A stretch of 64,000 bases of DNA from Prorocentrum cordatum (Eukaryota > Sar > Dinophyceae > Prorocentrales > Prorocentraceae), in contig CAUYUJ010000747.1 in assembly GCA_963575745.1 (NCBI GenBank), positions 507,540 to 571,539 of the forward strand. The letters are read 5' to 3'. A program made the position numbers and the translations under genes. Below, one piece after another: positions 1 to 11,045 of the stretch. The stretch's first letter is position 1; each line of letters starts with the position of its first letter. The notes beneath the pieces are model-generated. The model was not told the DNA's origin. It saw only the letters and a list, made by a program, of their open reading frames with translations, and made no database searches.

Positions 1-443
1 GGAGGAGGAGGAGGAGGAGGAGGACGCAGGACGCAGGCGGCGACGGTGTCGCTCGGGCCCCGACTGGACGGGTTCCGCACGCGCTGCGCGGGCGTAGATG
101 AGCAGCTCGAACTCCCCGGAGTAGCCCACGACCATGGCGGTGTACACATCATAGAAGAAAGAGCCCCCAGTGCTCGCACGTCGAAGCCGAAGTCGTGACT
201 ACAGCGGACACGGGTGGTATACAGATAGCGAACATCTGGGGGCTCCAAACGAAACCCCGAACAAAACGTGGCGACCCTGTGTGGCGACGTGAGCCCAACG
301 TCGCGCCGCCCCAAGGGTAGCCGATCGCGTCGGGACTTGCGTTCTAACGTGCCCAACGTCGCGGCGCCCCCATGGGGTCGCCGATTGCATCGGGACTTGC
401 GTTCTAATGGTATTCCGTGGGCCAGTCAACATAGGTGCCCACA
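1..443. repeat. Short GGA tract and a 60-bp direct duplication; no gene
   Basis: The window opens inside a GGA trinucleotide tract. Two direct copies of a unit of about 60 bp (near 289-348 and 350-408) each run from a GCCCAACGTCGCG start to a GGGACTTGCGTTCTAA end. This stretch sits 3' of the minus-strand LINE and could be part of its 3' untranslated region. No coding sequence is recognised. Confidence 0.5.
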
Positions 444-1490
444 TCACTTGAAGCCGCAGACCTCGGTGTACATGGTGACGCTGCCGCCGTCAACGAAGCC
501 AATACCGTATCGGGGTTCAGCTCGTCGTGGGGGCTCATACTCTTTGGATGAGGCAATTCGTACTGTCCGCTGCAAGTTTTGTCCACGAGCCGTTCCAGCC
601 TGTGGTCTCCAGCAGCTTCGACAGGACGTACTTGCCAGAAACGATGTTAGGAGAGTTGTCAAAACCATGCTGTCCAGGGCTAGCTCGTGCAACACAGAGT
701 ATACAGATCTCCTGACAACTGAACAGCAATGGGTGGGTGTGATGAGAAATCTGGCCGCCGATAGAATCCCGCGCCGAGGTCTGGTCGCTAGAGCTGTGTG
801 TTGGCACGTCGTGTTCAACCAACTCCTGATAAGCGTTTTGGAGCCTGCCTTGGCAACATATTGCTTGCAACCCTTGCATGACCATCTCGCCAGCCTCCCG
901 TCCATGTCTATGTCGTAGCTGCACTTCAAGGCCAGATCTTTGATCGGGATCAGCACTGGCCTGGCCGCCAGCTTATCTGCCTTCTCGTCTTCACGCTGCT
1001 GCTTACCTGCATGGCATGGAGGTCGGCGTTCGAAAGCATCGCGAGTAGCCTGGGAGATTCTGTCCCTGGCCACAACCGAAACCGCTCTGATCCAATCATC
1101 GCAATCCAAGTGTGCTTGAGGTATGCTATGGTCTGCTGCTGCCTGGTCTACAAATCTGTCCGCTATGGAGTTGCCAGCCCATGCGTGCTTTGGAGATCCA
1201 CGTCTCGTAGCTTCTTCAATCGAGAGATGACTTTCAATCTGCAATAATTCCACTGGTCCCGAACGAATGCCCAGCTCGATGCCAATAAGTCTCCATACAT
1301 CTGAATTCGTACCTCTGTTGGCAGCCCACGTTTGTCGTGCAATCCTCCAGCCCGCCATGAGGTATCCCGAGTCGGTCCAAAAGTGTATCGGTCCATCGGT
1401 TCCCTTCAAGCAGCTGTAGAACGCCCACAGCTCCGCACGCTTGTTGGTTTGGCGCGGGCCAGGGAGTGGACCCCTCTTGCCCGCGCACAT
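444..1490 (-). pseudogene. LINE RNase H domain, C-terminal part
   Basis: This 348-residue frame continues the RNase H domain. TNKRAELWAF supplies the catalytic Glu, HFWTDSGYLMAG the second Asp, and AGNSIADRFVDQAA the final Asp-containing helix. RNase H removes the RNA template during element replication. All four acidic positions are present when this frame is combined with the end of the preceding one, but they are separated by a frame change. The C-terminal 200 residues are unrecognised and include the Cys pattern CSYDIDMDGRLARWSCKGC. Confidence 0.7.
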
Positions 1491-1497
1491 GACATAC

Positions 1498-2373
1498 TCA
1501 CCGTGCTGGTTGAGGCTGAGTCTTAACCCAGGCCCAGCCGCATCTCATATAACGTTCATCTCCGGACCTTTCACCGCCGCTGCCGTCGCCATAGGTAATC
1601 GCGGAGTCGCTGTTAGGGGAGTGCATACTGTTGGCTCCTATACACTCCCCCATGTCTGTCTCGCAGTCGGTCGTCTCGCACGGATCAGGGCATGTCCATT
1701 TCCTCGGAGTGAGGCCACGTGACCAAAAGGTTGGGGTAGTCTCATACAGGTCGTCAGTACGCTGTTGAAGATAACTCGACTTCTCGTACACTGGCTCACT
1801 TACCCGCACCTGGCACTGTCCCCAGATCCTGTGGTACTCATCCTCCTCATGTCCGCAGCTGCATAGTTCTCCTTTGCCCACTGCATCGGGTATCCGCTTG
1901 CCTGACCAGGTGCCTGCACAAGCCGCTCCAAGTAGGGCTCCGTGTCCAGCATGGCGGCCATGGTTCAACAGCGAAGGCCGCCGCCGCCGCAGGTCAGTAT
2001 TGTTCACGCCGTGTTCACGACCGAGTCCATGGTAGTTCTGCGCTGCTTTCTCCCATTGCTTGAATGTGACATCAGAAACCAAAGTGTCGATCATGGTAGT
2101 TGGGTCGCCGGCCTGCTCGGGGTCCGTGAATGCCCAAGTGCTGCCCTCAGCATCCGTCCACGTGTCTGCAGCAATGCCGCCCCAACCACATTCCCATGAG
2201 GTAAGAATCACACAGCCGATAGCGCCACGTTTTTGCGGCCAACGGCGTCGAGGAGTTGCGTCCAAGAGTCTTTGACGAATTTTGGGCCACACCTTGATAA
2301 TGCCGCTGCGAAGGTCAGGTCTCTTAGCCCGCATATCGAACCAAGATTGTACCTGCACCTTAGGTATGGCCAC
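1498..2373 (-). pseudogene. LINE RT C-terminal region, Cys/His segment and start of RNase H
   Basis: This 291-residue frame begins after the RT palm. It contains CSCGHEEDEYHRIWGQC, a Cys/His cluster like those found between RT and RNase H in LINEs, and ends with AITYGDGSGGE, which supplies the first catalytic Asp of RNase H. The stop at 1498 falls within the RNase H fold, whose remainder is in the neighbouring frame. The sequence at the break reads CACGGTGAGTATG, which resembles a splice donor, but a simple frameshift is the more economical reading. Confidence 0.65.
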
Positions 2374-2548
2374 TCAAGGGTCGTCTCCTTTCAAGTCCAA
2401 GAGTGCGGTTAAACATCTGCCTGCCCAGGGTCTCCGAACAGCTTTAGCATATTGCTGTCTAGTCTTGAAGATCTCCGAGGGCGAGGCTCCATGCACTCTG
2501 GGGTTGTAGGTAGCCGATGCCATCGGGCCCTGGTTTGAATTGCTTCCG

Positions 2549-3236
2549 CTACCTGCAAGGTAAAGGCTGAAGCTTGGTGGCGATGCGTCCGAACCGTCGT
2601 GATGCTGCTTTCCGTCGTTTCTGGTGAGTGCCCCGCCGCGTGTTACTTTTGCGTCCGCGGTCCACGCCTAAGTTCCTGCCCTCCGGCGTCTTCCTGATCG
2701 GTACTTGCAGTGCCTCTAGCCTGTCCGTGATGATCTTGGTCAGTTTCGGGCAGCTGGTGAAGAACGCGGACATATCCGCCATGACCAGGTTCTGCTTTCC
2801 CAGCTCAAGGAAGACTTTGTGGGCGGCCGAGACCAGGAGATCGGGGAGCTTCTCGCGGCCCCCGGCGCACTGGATGCTGAGGTCGTCGAACCACGCTCGC
2901 GGCATGCACTTGGGGGAAGATAGAGTCAGTTCCTCGAGCACAACATAAACAACTGCACGATCGAGATTATAGGAGTGACGGGAACGGGAACCAGCAAGTA
3001 ACGGCTGCGTGCTCAAGATCGGCTCCTTGAACGCCCCACTCTGTCCCCAATGCTCTCGCGGTCGTGTGCATCAAGAGGGCCATGGCGAGGGTGCGAGGTG
3101 GGGGGCCGTGCCTGGGCGCCGCCCTCCCCGCTGCACAATAGCCGATTGTGTCGTAGAAGCGCTCAATGTCGATTAAGCTGGGCCCATGAGCAATATTGAG
3201 TTCGCGTGCAATCTCGTCTGATATAACTCGCGCCAT
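2549..3236 (-). pseudogene. LINE reverse transcriptase palm domain (two frames)
   Basis: Two overlapping minus-strand frames carry the RT core. The 2967-3236 frame has SLIDIERFYDTI, which fits RT motif A (first catalytic Asp). The 2549-3016 frame has AWFDDLSIQ (Asp-Asp codons near 2882-2887), which fits motif C, the xxDD catalytic pair. Both pieces are required for polymerisation but sit in different frames, so the enzyme is disrupted. The downstream GRNLGVD segment resembles the motif D/E region of LINE RTs. Confidence 0.7.
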
Positions 3237-3443
3237 CGCTTCGCGCAGGCATCAGTTGGCTGCCGCTGCTGCGTTCCACTTTTTCTGCATTCCCAGCGCC
3301 CACTCGCGTATCCGTTGCCGATTTAGTAGTTCCCAACAACGGCAGAATCACGTGATAAGTGCCAAGGCTCGGTCCCCTTTAGGTTTAGGCTGTAGCATTT
3401 CCAAAGCCAACAGGCATTGCCATGGCCAGCCCAGAAGGTCCTT

Positions 3444-4634
3444 TCAACAGTTGAACATATCTACAAGAGCTATGCTTCCTCGTGCAGGAAGCCGCCTCGC
3501 GTCGGTCTTCACCGTCTGGTCGGGCCCTCTGCCTTTGCCGGGTGCACCCTGCAAAGCTCGATCCAAGTCCTCCAAAGTCCAAGCTGGGGCTGGCAGAAGA
3601 GAGGCCTTCTCACGGAGGTCGATAAACATTCCGATGATGTTCTCGCTGCTGTCTGTGTGGCTGGTCCAAATATTTCTGAAAGTGCCGGCTTCGGCGTTGA
3701 TGATGTCCGTGGGTGTATCCGCTTTGCCACCATCCGCTATATAGTCATCTTCGTGCCGTACACTGTCTTTGGTACTCAAATGAAGTACGCCAGGCTTACT
3801 GTCGCATACTGGGGCTACCCACTGGGCGTATATGCGGCCGCTGGCTTTTCTATCCCTTTTGAGGGTCCAAGATGCTTTATCGTGCGCCTGCTCCATCACA
3901 CCCTTGATCACGTCGTGGCTGAGGGCGCCGATGCCGGATAATCTGTTCTTCCAGAGAGATCTATTCAGAGCTGCCGCTGCCGATTCGGGACGTCCAGCAG
4001 GTGGGATACCCTCGTTAGCCAACCGACGGCAACTGAAGATGATTGCGGCTCTCTGTTGGTCTCCATGTCTCCTTTCCAACAAGGTGCCGAAGTGGCTGGG
4101 CGCCGTCGCGGCACGTGCCCGCCACTCTGCGTGTCTGTCAGGTTGGCGAGGTCTTCGGAGTCCGCGTAGCACTCCCTTGGTCCACTTGTTTCGGTAGGCC
4201 TTCCCTCGGCCAGCGTACCTAGGCTTATCTTCCGCAATCTTGTAGGCAGCGCAGTAGAATCTTCCAACGCAGTCCACCAAGTGCGCGTATCGTACGCCAA
4301 GTACGTCTGTCTGCCTCGGGGCCGCCTGGTAGCTGATGCTCTGCTTGATGTAGTCGGGCGCCTCGCCGACGGCCAGGTTGCTGGACTCCGAGATCTGCTG
4401 CCGCAGGCCGTTCATGGCCCTCGTATCGATCATCGCACCTGGCGCGTCCTTGTCGAGTTGGCTTAACTCGTCGTGTGCAGACTCAGGGGGGTCAGGCGGT
4501 AAATCTTCCAGATGCTCTCCGTCGGGGTCCTGGTCGGCCATGGCAAAGAAATCGCAGCCGTCATTCGCCTGGTCGAGGTTCGAGGGTGTCTGCTCCCAGC
4601 CGAATGGGCGGAAGGCCTCCCACCTCTGGTCCAT
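3444..4634 (-). pseudogene. LINE endonuclease-RT linker and RT fingers
   Basis: This 396-residue open frame joins the endonuclease fragments to the RT core. The C-terminal third contains the pattern WTLEDLDRALQGAPGKGRGPD, typical of the segment just before LINE RTs (a leucine-rich helix followed by KxxGPDG). The upstream half is rich in Arg/Trp/Tyr (for example CVGRFYCAAYKIAEDK) and has no motif I can name. The frame ends at 3444 before the palm domain, which resumes in another frame, so this is an inactivated segment. Confidence 0.6.
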
Positions 4635-5420
4635 GAGGTCGTCCGGCTTTGCCTGGTATTCCTGATCCGAGAGGCGAGCTGTTCCAGTGGGCCCGAATGA
4701 GGCGCCGCGTTGCTTGCGCCGTTCTATGTCCTTTACTGTCGGGGTTCGGGGCCTTCTTGGGCCGAGGCGGGTGGGCGCAGGGCCTCGGCATCTCGAGCGG
4801 CCTGGCCCAGCAGGACTCCGCCGCGCCCTTGGGGCGGATGACCTGTCCCAGGTGGGGCTTCCAGGGCACGTCGGCCATCGCGTCTATGTCCACGAAGAAC
4901 GGGGCCGCATGCGGGCTCAGCACGGCGAAGTCGATGATCGAGGGCTTCGAGCCCTTCTTCGCACGCGTGAAGCCCGTGTCTGGCCCGCTCGCAATAGATG
5001 CTGCTCAAAATGCAGTAGGCCAGCCAGAGCGCCAGAAATCTGAAGGGAAACGTTGAAATCGCCGTCGAACACCCATGTGTACTGCGTAGTCTTAAGGAAA
5101 CAGCCGATGCTGCTGAGCTTCCTCGCGTTAGCTCCAGACCGCAGGGACGTGCCGTGGTCGAGGTATACACTGGTGGTGGCGATGCTGTAGCCTTTCATAT
5201 GCCGAAGCATGGGGGACCAGTCGTGCATGCTGAGGGCACCGATGCCTGGGCTTTGGGCTAGCTGTCGTTGCGGATGCCCGTCCTGGTTCCTCAAGCTCAC
5301 GACATGTAGAAGTTTGAGCATGACTCCGAACCCCAGTGCGCACTCCCCCATGAATGCCGTTGCTCGAAGAAGAGACGGACTGCAACGCGGCGCTGAAGCA
5401 CATCTTGAGTCCCAATCCAT
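4561..5420 (-). pseudogene. LINE endonuclease domain, broken into two frames
   Basis: This is an apurinic-endonuclease-like (exonuclease/endonuclease/phosphatase fold) segment, which in LINEs nicks target DNA to prime reverse transcription. The frame covering 4917-5420 contains FDGDFNVS, matching the conserved GDFN motif (codons near 5052-5066). A second frame (4561-4923) continues with an IDFAVLSP-type segment resembling the C-terminal SxIDF block, followed by a Pro-rich stretch. The two pieces lie in different frames, so at least one indel separates them. No initiating ATG can be chosen with confidence. The alternative of a chance Pro/Arg-rich ORF is unlikely because the motif order continues into RT downstream. 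Confidence 0.6.
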
Positions 5421-5559
5421 ACCTGTCGCTCCTTGCCGCCAGCTCGTCCAAACGTATATTTAAAGGCTGCCGCCTCTGCCGCCGACCCCAAAGAAGGGTC
5501 ACGCGCGACACAAAGCAGGTCTCATTGAAGTGGAAAACATGTAAATGACGCCCAACCCG

Positions 5560-6660
5560 GCGCGCGTACTGGGGATTAAGAGGAGGACGGGGAGAGGAGG
5601 ACTGGGGTCGCGGGTGCAGCGGGGCAGGACGAGGAGGAGAGGGACGAGGAGGAGGTGGAGGAGGAGGGGGAGGAGGAAGAGGAGGAGGAGGAGGGGGACA
5701 CGCAGACGAGGGTCTTGGTACCAGACAGGACTTGGCATTCGAGCGCGCCTCCACGTGCCAGAGGGCACGGGAGCGGAGTACCACATTCTGGGCATCGTGC
5801 CTCTTCGCGCCACGCCGATGTGGCGAGTTGTTTTCGGCGCAGGCATTCACGCTGCAGTAGTTGAACTGACGCGGTTGTAATGTTCGTACCTTCTCCTCCT
5901 CCTCCTTCTCCTCCTTCACCTCCTCCTCAACCGTCCTGCTCGCGGCCTCCTGGCTTGTCTGGCTCAGGCCGATCGCGCGGTTGTCGCAGAATTCCCAGAG
6001 ATTGTCCAGGACGACGCTTGGTACCTCTCCGGGCGAATTTGGTATCTTGCCGGGGAGCTGTGAATTACATTGGCATGCCCCTCCGTCCCCCTCCTCCCCG
6101 TTTCCTCTGTCCTCCCACTCTTCTCCCTCTCCCTCCTATCCTGCCTCCACTCCGTCCCACACCTCCCTCCCTTCCCTTCTCTCCCGCCTCCATTCCTCCC
6201 TCCTCATCCCCGTCCCCCCCTTCTGCTCCCCCCCCGATCCCCCTCTTCCGCTACTCCCAGGAGGAGGAGGAGAAGGAGGAGGAGGAGGAGAAGGAGGAGG
6301 AGGACGACGACGACGACGACGAGAGGAGGAGGGGAGGCATGAGAAGGAGGAGCAGGGGGATGATGATGATGATGGTGCTGATGATGATGATGCTGATGAC
6401 GATGATGACGATGATTATGATGAGGATGGCGAGGGCGATGCTGGTGATGACGACGATGATGATGAGGAGGGGGATGACGATGAGGATGAGGATGAGGATG
6501 AGGATATGGATGTGGATGAAAATGAGGATGAGGATGAGGATGAGGATGAGGATGGGGATGAGGATGGGGATGAGGATGAGGACGATGATGATGAGGAGGA
6601 GGATGAAGAGGATGATGAGAATGAGGGGGATGATGAGGATGGGCACTCCACTTCGGGCCA
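5560..6660. repeat. GGA, CCT and GAT simple-repeat tracts
   Basis: A GGA-rich tract (about 5575-5700), a CCT/CCC-rich tract (about 5885-6240), a GGA tract (6258-6345) and a degenerate GAT/GAG tract (6357-6650) follow one another. Long open frames here encode only Glu/Arg, Pro/Ser or Asp/Met runs, as expected from trinucleotide repeats, and are not treated as genes. Confidence 0.85.
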
Positions 6661-6769
6661 AAGGCGCGGTGGCGGATGACGGGAAGCGCCTCCGGCGTGG
6701 ACCGTTTAGTGGTGGTAAAAAATTATTGACGGTGGGGTAGGGAATGCACCTGACAACTCGCTGGTGGAT

Positions 6770-7150
6770 GACGGGAAGCGCGCTTAGACTCGAAAAGTCG
6801 CGCGATGGACGTTGCCCGGACGGAAGTCTTCATCAAGTGGGGGGGTCCTGGAGGGGAGTGGTGGCGGGATTCGCCTGTGGTTCCCGCCTGGCGGATTTCC
6901 AGAAAAGCTTCCTTAACGTGGAGTTTCCACGTGGAGCTGTTAACGTGGATTAGCATGGGAATCGATCGGCGTCAACGTGGAAATTCCCCGTTAAGAGTCT
7001 CCTGGGGTTGACGGGAAGCGCGCTTAGACTCGAAGAGTCGCGCGATGGACGTTGCTTACGGGCCCGGAGGGGAATGTATTTGTCAAGTGGGGGGGTCCAG
7101 GGGGGGAGTGGTGGCGGGGTCGCCCTCTGATCGGAACGTGGCGGATTCAA
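6770..7150. repeat. Direct repeat of about 130 bp with ACGTGGA-rich spacer
   Basis: Two direct copies (about 6770-6905 and 7010-7150) share GACGGGAAGCGCGCTTAGAC, the following GTCGCGCGATGGACGTTG segment and a GTGGGGGGGTCC block. The spacer holds several copies of AACGTGGA and its complement TCCACGT. No gene is seen. Confidence 0.7.
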
Positions 7151-7885
7151 AAATGAAGCGTTTCGCCTGAGACATCCCCCTCAAATCAAGATCTTGGAGG
7201 CTGTCGTTCAGGACGTTTTATGCTGAAAATGAGCGTTTCGCCTGAGACATCCTCACAAAATCGCGATGTCGAAATCGCTGGCCTAATCTTCGGATCTTTG
7301 AAAATGGGGCTTTCGCCTGAGACATCCACGAAAAAATGGTATGCTGAAACGGTTGCTTTAAGACCCCCTATCTTAAAAACAAGCGTTTCGCGTGAGACAT
7401 CCTCGGAAAATGGAGAGGTCTGGAGAATGAGCGTTTCGCCTGAGGCATCCTCACCAAATCGAGATGTTGGGGGCTATCGTTTAAGACGTCTTATGCTAAA
7501 AATGACCGTTTCGCGTGAGACATCCTCACAAAATGGCGATGTTGAAATCGCTGGCCTAATCTTCGGATCTTCAAAAATGGAGCTCTCGCCTGGGACATCC
7601 TCGAACAAGTGGGACGTTGAAAAAGCTGCTTTAAGACCCCTCATCTTAAAAATAAGCGTTTCGCGTGAGACATCCTCAGAAAATGGAGATGTTGAAATCG
7701 CTGGCGAAAGCTTCGGATCTTCGAAACTGGGGCTCTCGCCTGAGACATCCGCAAAAAAAAGGAGATGGTGCAGTAGCTGTTGTACGACATCTTTTGGGGG
7801 CGCTCTTGGAGGACCCCCAGAAGATGAGGTTGTGTTGCAACACTTTTGTTCAAAAGTAAGCGTTTCGCTCGAGACATCCTCGAAA
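7150..7885. repeat. Tandem array of about 75-bp units with a conserved TTTCGCCTGAGACATCC core
   Basis: About ten units are spaced mostly 69-82 bp apart. Each contains a variant of CGTTTCGCCTGAGACATCCT, while the intervening bases (GAAATCGCTGGCCTAATCTT and similar) vary more. The same core, often in reverse complement, recurs near 8.98, 27.88, 28.89, 54.89 and 55.81 kb inside unrelated repeats. Open frames across the array are not considered coding. Confidence 0.75.
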
Positions 7886-7919
7886 CATGTCTTCGGAAGG
7901 GTCTTCGAAATCATCATAT

Positions 7920-8631
7920 TAAGAATGACGATGCTGACGATGATGATGGTGATGATGATGAGATCATGGTGTTGGTGATGGTGACGATGATGAGGATAAC
8001 GATGATGGTGAAAGCGAGGGGGAGACGGAGGAAGCTGGAGGAGTACGGAGGAGTGAGGAGGACAATCAGAACAGTCCTGTGAATGTTCGGGGAGCGCGTG
8101 TCCACAGGTATCCCCTGTGGACGTTCGGAAAGCTCGCCCACATTACGTTTGATCTTGATCGTGCTGCACGTTCTTGCGCAGCTCTTCGCTTTCATGCGCT
8201 TCCCGTTCATGTCAGGAAAGGTGTTCACACGTTAACCATTTAACGTGGAAGATCTCCACGTTTCAGCGTTGGCACGTTAATTCCACGTTACGCCTGAACG
8301 TGGAATTCTTCCATCGTGCAGGGTCGATACAACAGGGAATCTCCACGTTAACGTTTCCCATGATATTGGCGATGACGATGGCGACGATGGTGACGATGCC
8401 GCCGACGATGATGGCGACGATGATGATGAAAATAATGATCATTGTGGTGGTGATGATGATGATGACGATTATGGTGATGGTGATGTTTATGATGGTTATG
8501 CTGGTGCTGGCGCAGTTGATGATGCAGACGCTGATGCGGAACTATGCTGATACTGATGCTGATCATAGTGGTGACGTTGATGGTGATGGTGATGATGATA
8601 TTGCTCATTATGCTGCTGATGATGGTGATGG

Positions 8632-8662
<31 letters not shown>

Positions 8663-8970
8663 GATGCTGATGATGATGATGATGATGCTGATGATGTGAT
8701 GCTGATCTTGGTGATGGTGGTGGTGTCGACGTTGATGATAACGGTTATGATGAGCGTGAGGGGGAAACGGAGGAACCTGCAGGAGTACAGAGGAGCGAGA
8801 AGGAAAATCAGGAACAGGCCTGTGACCGTTCGGGGAGCGCGTGCCCATAGTAGGTATCCCCTGTAGACGTTCCGAGAGATCGTCCACATTACAGTTGATC
8901 GTGAGGATGCTGCACGTTCTTGCACAGATCTTCCCTTTCGCGCGCTCCCCGTCCATGCCAGGACAGGTTT
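7920..8970. repeat. Duplicated block: GAT tract plus 150-bp unique segment
   Basis: Each of two blocks (about 7920-8225 and 8350-8970) has a GAT-rich tract, a GAGGGGGA-GACGGAGGAA segment and about 145 bp beginning GTTCGGGGAGCGCGTG and running to CATGYCAGGA. Between them (8230-8360) is a second cluster of ACGTGGA/TCCACGT motifs. No gene is seen. Confidence 0.65.
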
Positions 8971-9269
8971 CTGAAAAATGGCCGTTTCGCTAGGGACATC
9001 TTCAAAAAATCGGGTCTGGAAGGGACTCCGAACCAGCATTATCTTGGAATCGCCCCCGGAGGGCCTCCAAACGGCCCAGGGCAGCAGACTAGCTCGACAG
9101 ACCAGCGCGGCAGGCCATCATGCAGTTTGTTTTGTTGCGTTTATGGGTTTCTCTGACGTTCTCGCCAATACGGTTTCTGACGCACGTGGTGGATTAAAAA
9201 CGGCGCTTCCCGTTCTTGTCCGCTCAGGTTTCTGTACCATTGTGCGGGGAGGTCGGTGGGCAGGAGGAT

Positions 9270-9464
9270 GATGGGGAGGACGACAAGAAATAGGAGGAGG
9301 AGGAGAAGGAGGAGGGTGAGGAGCTCCGAGGATGAGGGGGAGGTGGAGGACGAGGAGGATGTCCGAGGAGGAGGCGACGAGGAGGAGGAGGGGAAGGAGC
9401 TCCGAGGATGATGATGATGATGAGGAGGAGGATGAGCTCCGATGATGATGTTGATGTTGATGAA

Positions 9465-9527
<63 letters not shown>

Positions 9528-9545
9528 GATGATGAAGATGATGAA

Positions 9546-9596
<51 letters not shown>

Positions 9597-10050
9597 GATG
9601 ATGCTGGTGATCGTGATGATGATGACGACGACGATGATTATGATGATGATTATGATGATGACGATGGTGATGATGATGGCGACGTGGATTACACCGAGCA
9701 GTATCACGAAGAGGACGATGAGCAGGAGGATTCGGGAAAGGAGGACGACGATGACAAAGAGGAGGAGGAGGAGGAGGAGGAGGAGGAGGAGGAGGAGGAG
9801 GAGGAGGAGGAGGAGGAGGAGGAGGAGGAGGACGAGAAGGAGGCGGACGATGGATGAAAAAAGAGGAGGAGGAGGAGGAGGAGGAGGAGGAGAGAGGAGG
9901 AGGAGGAGGGAGGAGGAGGAGGAGGAGGAGGAGGAGAGGAGGAGGAGGAGGAGGAGGAGGAGGAGGAGAAGGCGGAGGAGGAGGAGGAGAGGGAGGAGGC
10001 GAAGGAGGCGACGAGGAGAAAAACGACGACGACGACGACGACGACGATTG
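9270..10050. repeat. Long GAT and GGA microsatellite tracts
   Basis: GAT/GAC tracts (about 9405-9700) pass into a GGA tract (about 9755-10010). The strand is strongly purine-skewed. Predicted proteins are homopolymeric (Asp, Met, Glu or Ser runs) and are rejected as genes. Confidence 0.9.
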
Positions 10051-10239
10051 CGCAAGCACGCCGCGCGCTCTGGCTCAAGCCGCTCAAGAGGGCGGCTTGA
10101 GCGGCTGCAACTGGGCCCCTCCGGGCGTCCCTCTCGGGGGGCCGCGGGGGCGGGGCCGGGCGTGCCCCTCGGGCGGCCGCGGGGGCGGGCCAACCGCTAA
10201 GGAGGCCCATCCCTGGTGGAGGGGGGGAGTAAACGGCGA

Positions 10240-10540
10240 AGCCCCAGCCCTTCGGCGGGGTGGGCTCGCCCGGTACTCCCCCCGAAGCCGGGGATGGGGC
10301 CTCGCGTAAAGCAAAGGCCGATTCGGAGCCATAATCCCAAAGGGCCGACTGGGAGCCATAATCCCAAAGGGCTTACCGAGAGCCATAATCTCGAAGGGAG
10401 CGCCGGCGTCCATAAGCCGGTCCCCCGAAAGGGGTGTATTGGTATGGGGCCCCATGTGGGTCTTGTACCAATGCTGCATGGAGCGCCGGTGTCCAAGCCG
10501 GTCCCCCGAGAGGGGTGTGTCGTGGGTAAGCCGCGTCACT
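10240..10540. repeat. Short tandem repeats (AGCCATAATCCCAAAGGG and GCCGGTCCCCCGARAGGGG units)
   Basis: Three tandem copies of a unit of about 33 bp containing GAGCCATAATCCCAAAGGG lie near 10327-10400. They are followed by two copies of a longer unit containing AAGCCGGTCCCCCGAAAGGG. No coding potential is recognised; the block lies just before the Helitron-like element. Confidence 0.6.
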
Positions 10541-10589
10541 GCAAACATTTTCGAGGAGACATTTTCTGGAAGATCCCGCTGTCTTTCTC

Positions 10590-11045
10590 CCAGCCGTAGA
10601 AGGGGGAAACTATCGCGGATTTTCTAAAGGCGCGTCTTCCGGACGATTGGAGGGGGAAGCTACCGCGAAATTTTCCCCAGACTCGTTTTCCGAAATATAG
10701 AAGGGAGAAGCCATCGCGATTTTTTCCCCAGGCGCGTCCTCCCGACGATAGGAGGGGGAGACACCCGCAATTTTTTCCCAGGCTCCTCTCGCGCGCAATA
10801 GAAGGTGGGAGCTGTCGCTGGTCTGTTCCGGAACGCGTTCACTGGGCGAGAGAAGGCGAAGACGCCCGCGGAATTGTGCACGGGAACGACCTCTCAACGA
10901 TGGAAGGGGGAAACTACCGCGAATTGTCTCCCAGGCGCGTCCTCTGAAAGACAGGAATGGAGGGCGGCCGCGAATGTCTTCCCAGACTCGGCTTTTGAAC
11001 GACAGAAAGGACAGACTAGCGCGTTTTGCTTCGCAGGCGTCTCTC
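10590..11045 (+). repeat. 51-bp minisatellite, about nine copies
   Basis: Units recur every 50-52 bp (starting near 10593, 10643, 10694, 10745, 10796, 10848, 10899, 10951 and 11001) with the theme GACGATAGGAGGGGGAAACTACCGCGAATTTTTCCCCAGGCG in degenerate form. Because 51 is 17 codons, the unit could be translated as a 17-residue repeat; the plus-strand frame from 10805 stays open through the last copies. Confidence 0.75.

Larger units (their letters stand above)
444..5545 (-). mobile_element. Degenerate LINE-type (non-LTR) retrotransposon
   Basis: Read on the minus strand, the conceptual order is endonuclease, linker, reverse transcriptase (RT), Cys/His-containing segment and RNase H, which is the layout of LINEs that carry an RNase H. 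The reading frame changes at least four times, so no intact polyprotein remains. The key motifs (GDFN, an FDDL box and the RNase H acidic residues) are still recognisable, so decay is recent to moderate. The 5' boundary near 5.5 kb is set by loss of protein-like sequence where a CCT/GGA-rich tract begins. No poly(A) tail or target duplication was identified at the 3' side. Confidence 0.75.

Noticed and set aside
7150-7885. Possible CRISPR array (regularly spaced repeats)
   Set aside because: Spacing varies (47-126 bp), the intervening sequences are themselves related to one another, no cas genes are present and the genome is eukaryotic.
9118-10309. Open frames encoding Asp, Met, Glu, Ser or Pro runs
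   Set aside because: Pure trinucleotide repeat translations on all frames; the same holds for 5.6-6.7, 28.0-29.4, 31.1-32.5, 59.9-60.5 and 63.1-63.4 kb.
10240-10540. Possible structured RNA (complementary GCCGGTCCCCCGAAAGGGG words)
   Set aside because: The words are parts of short tandem repeats; no conserved RNA family could be matched.
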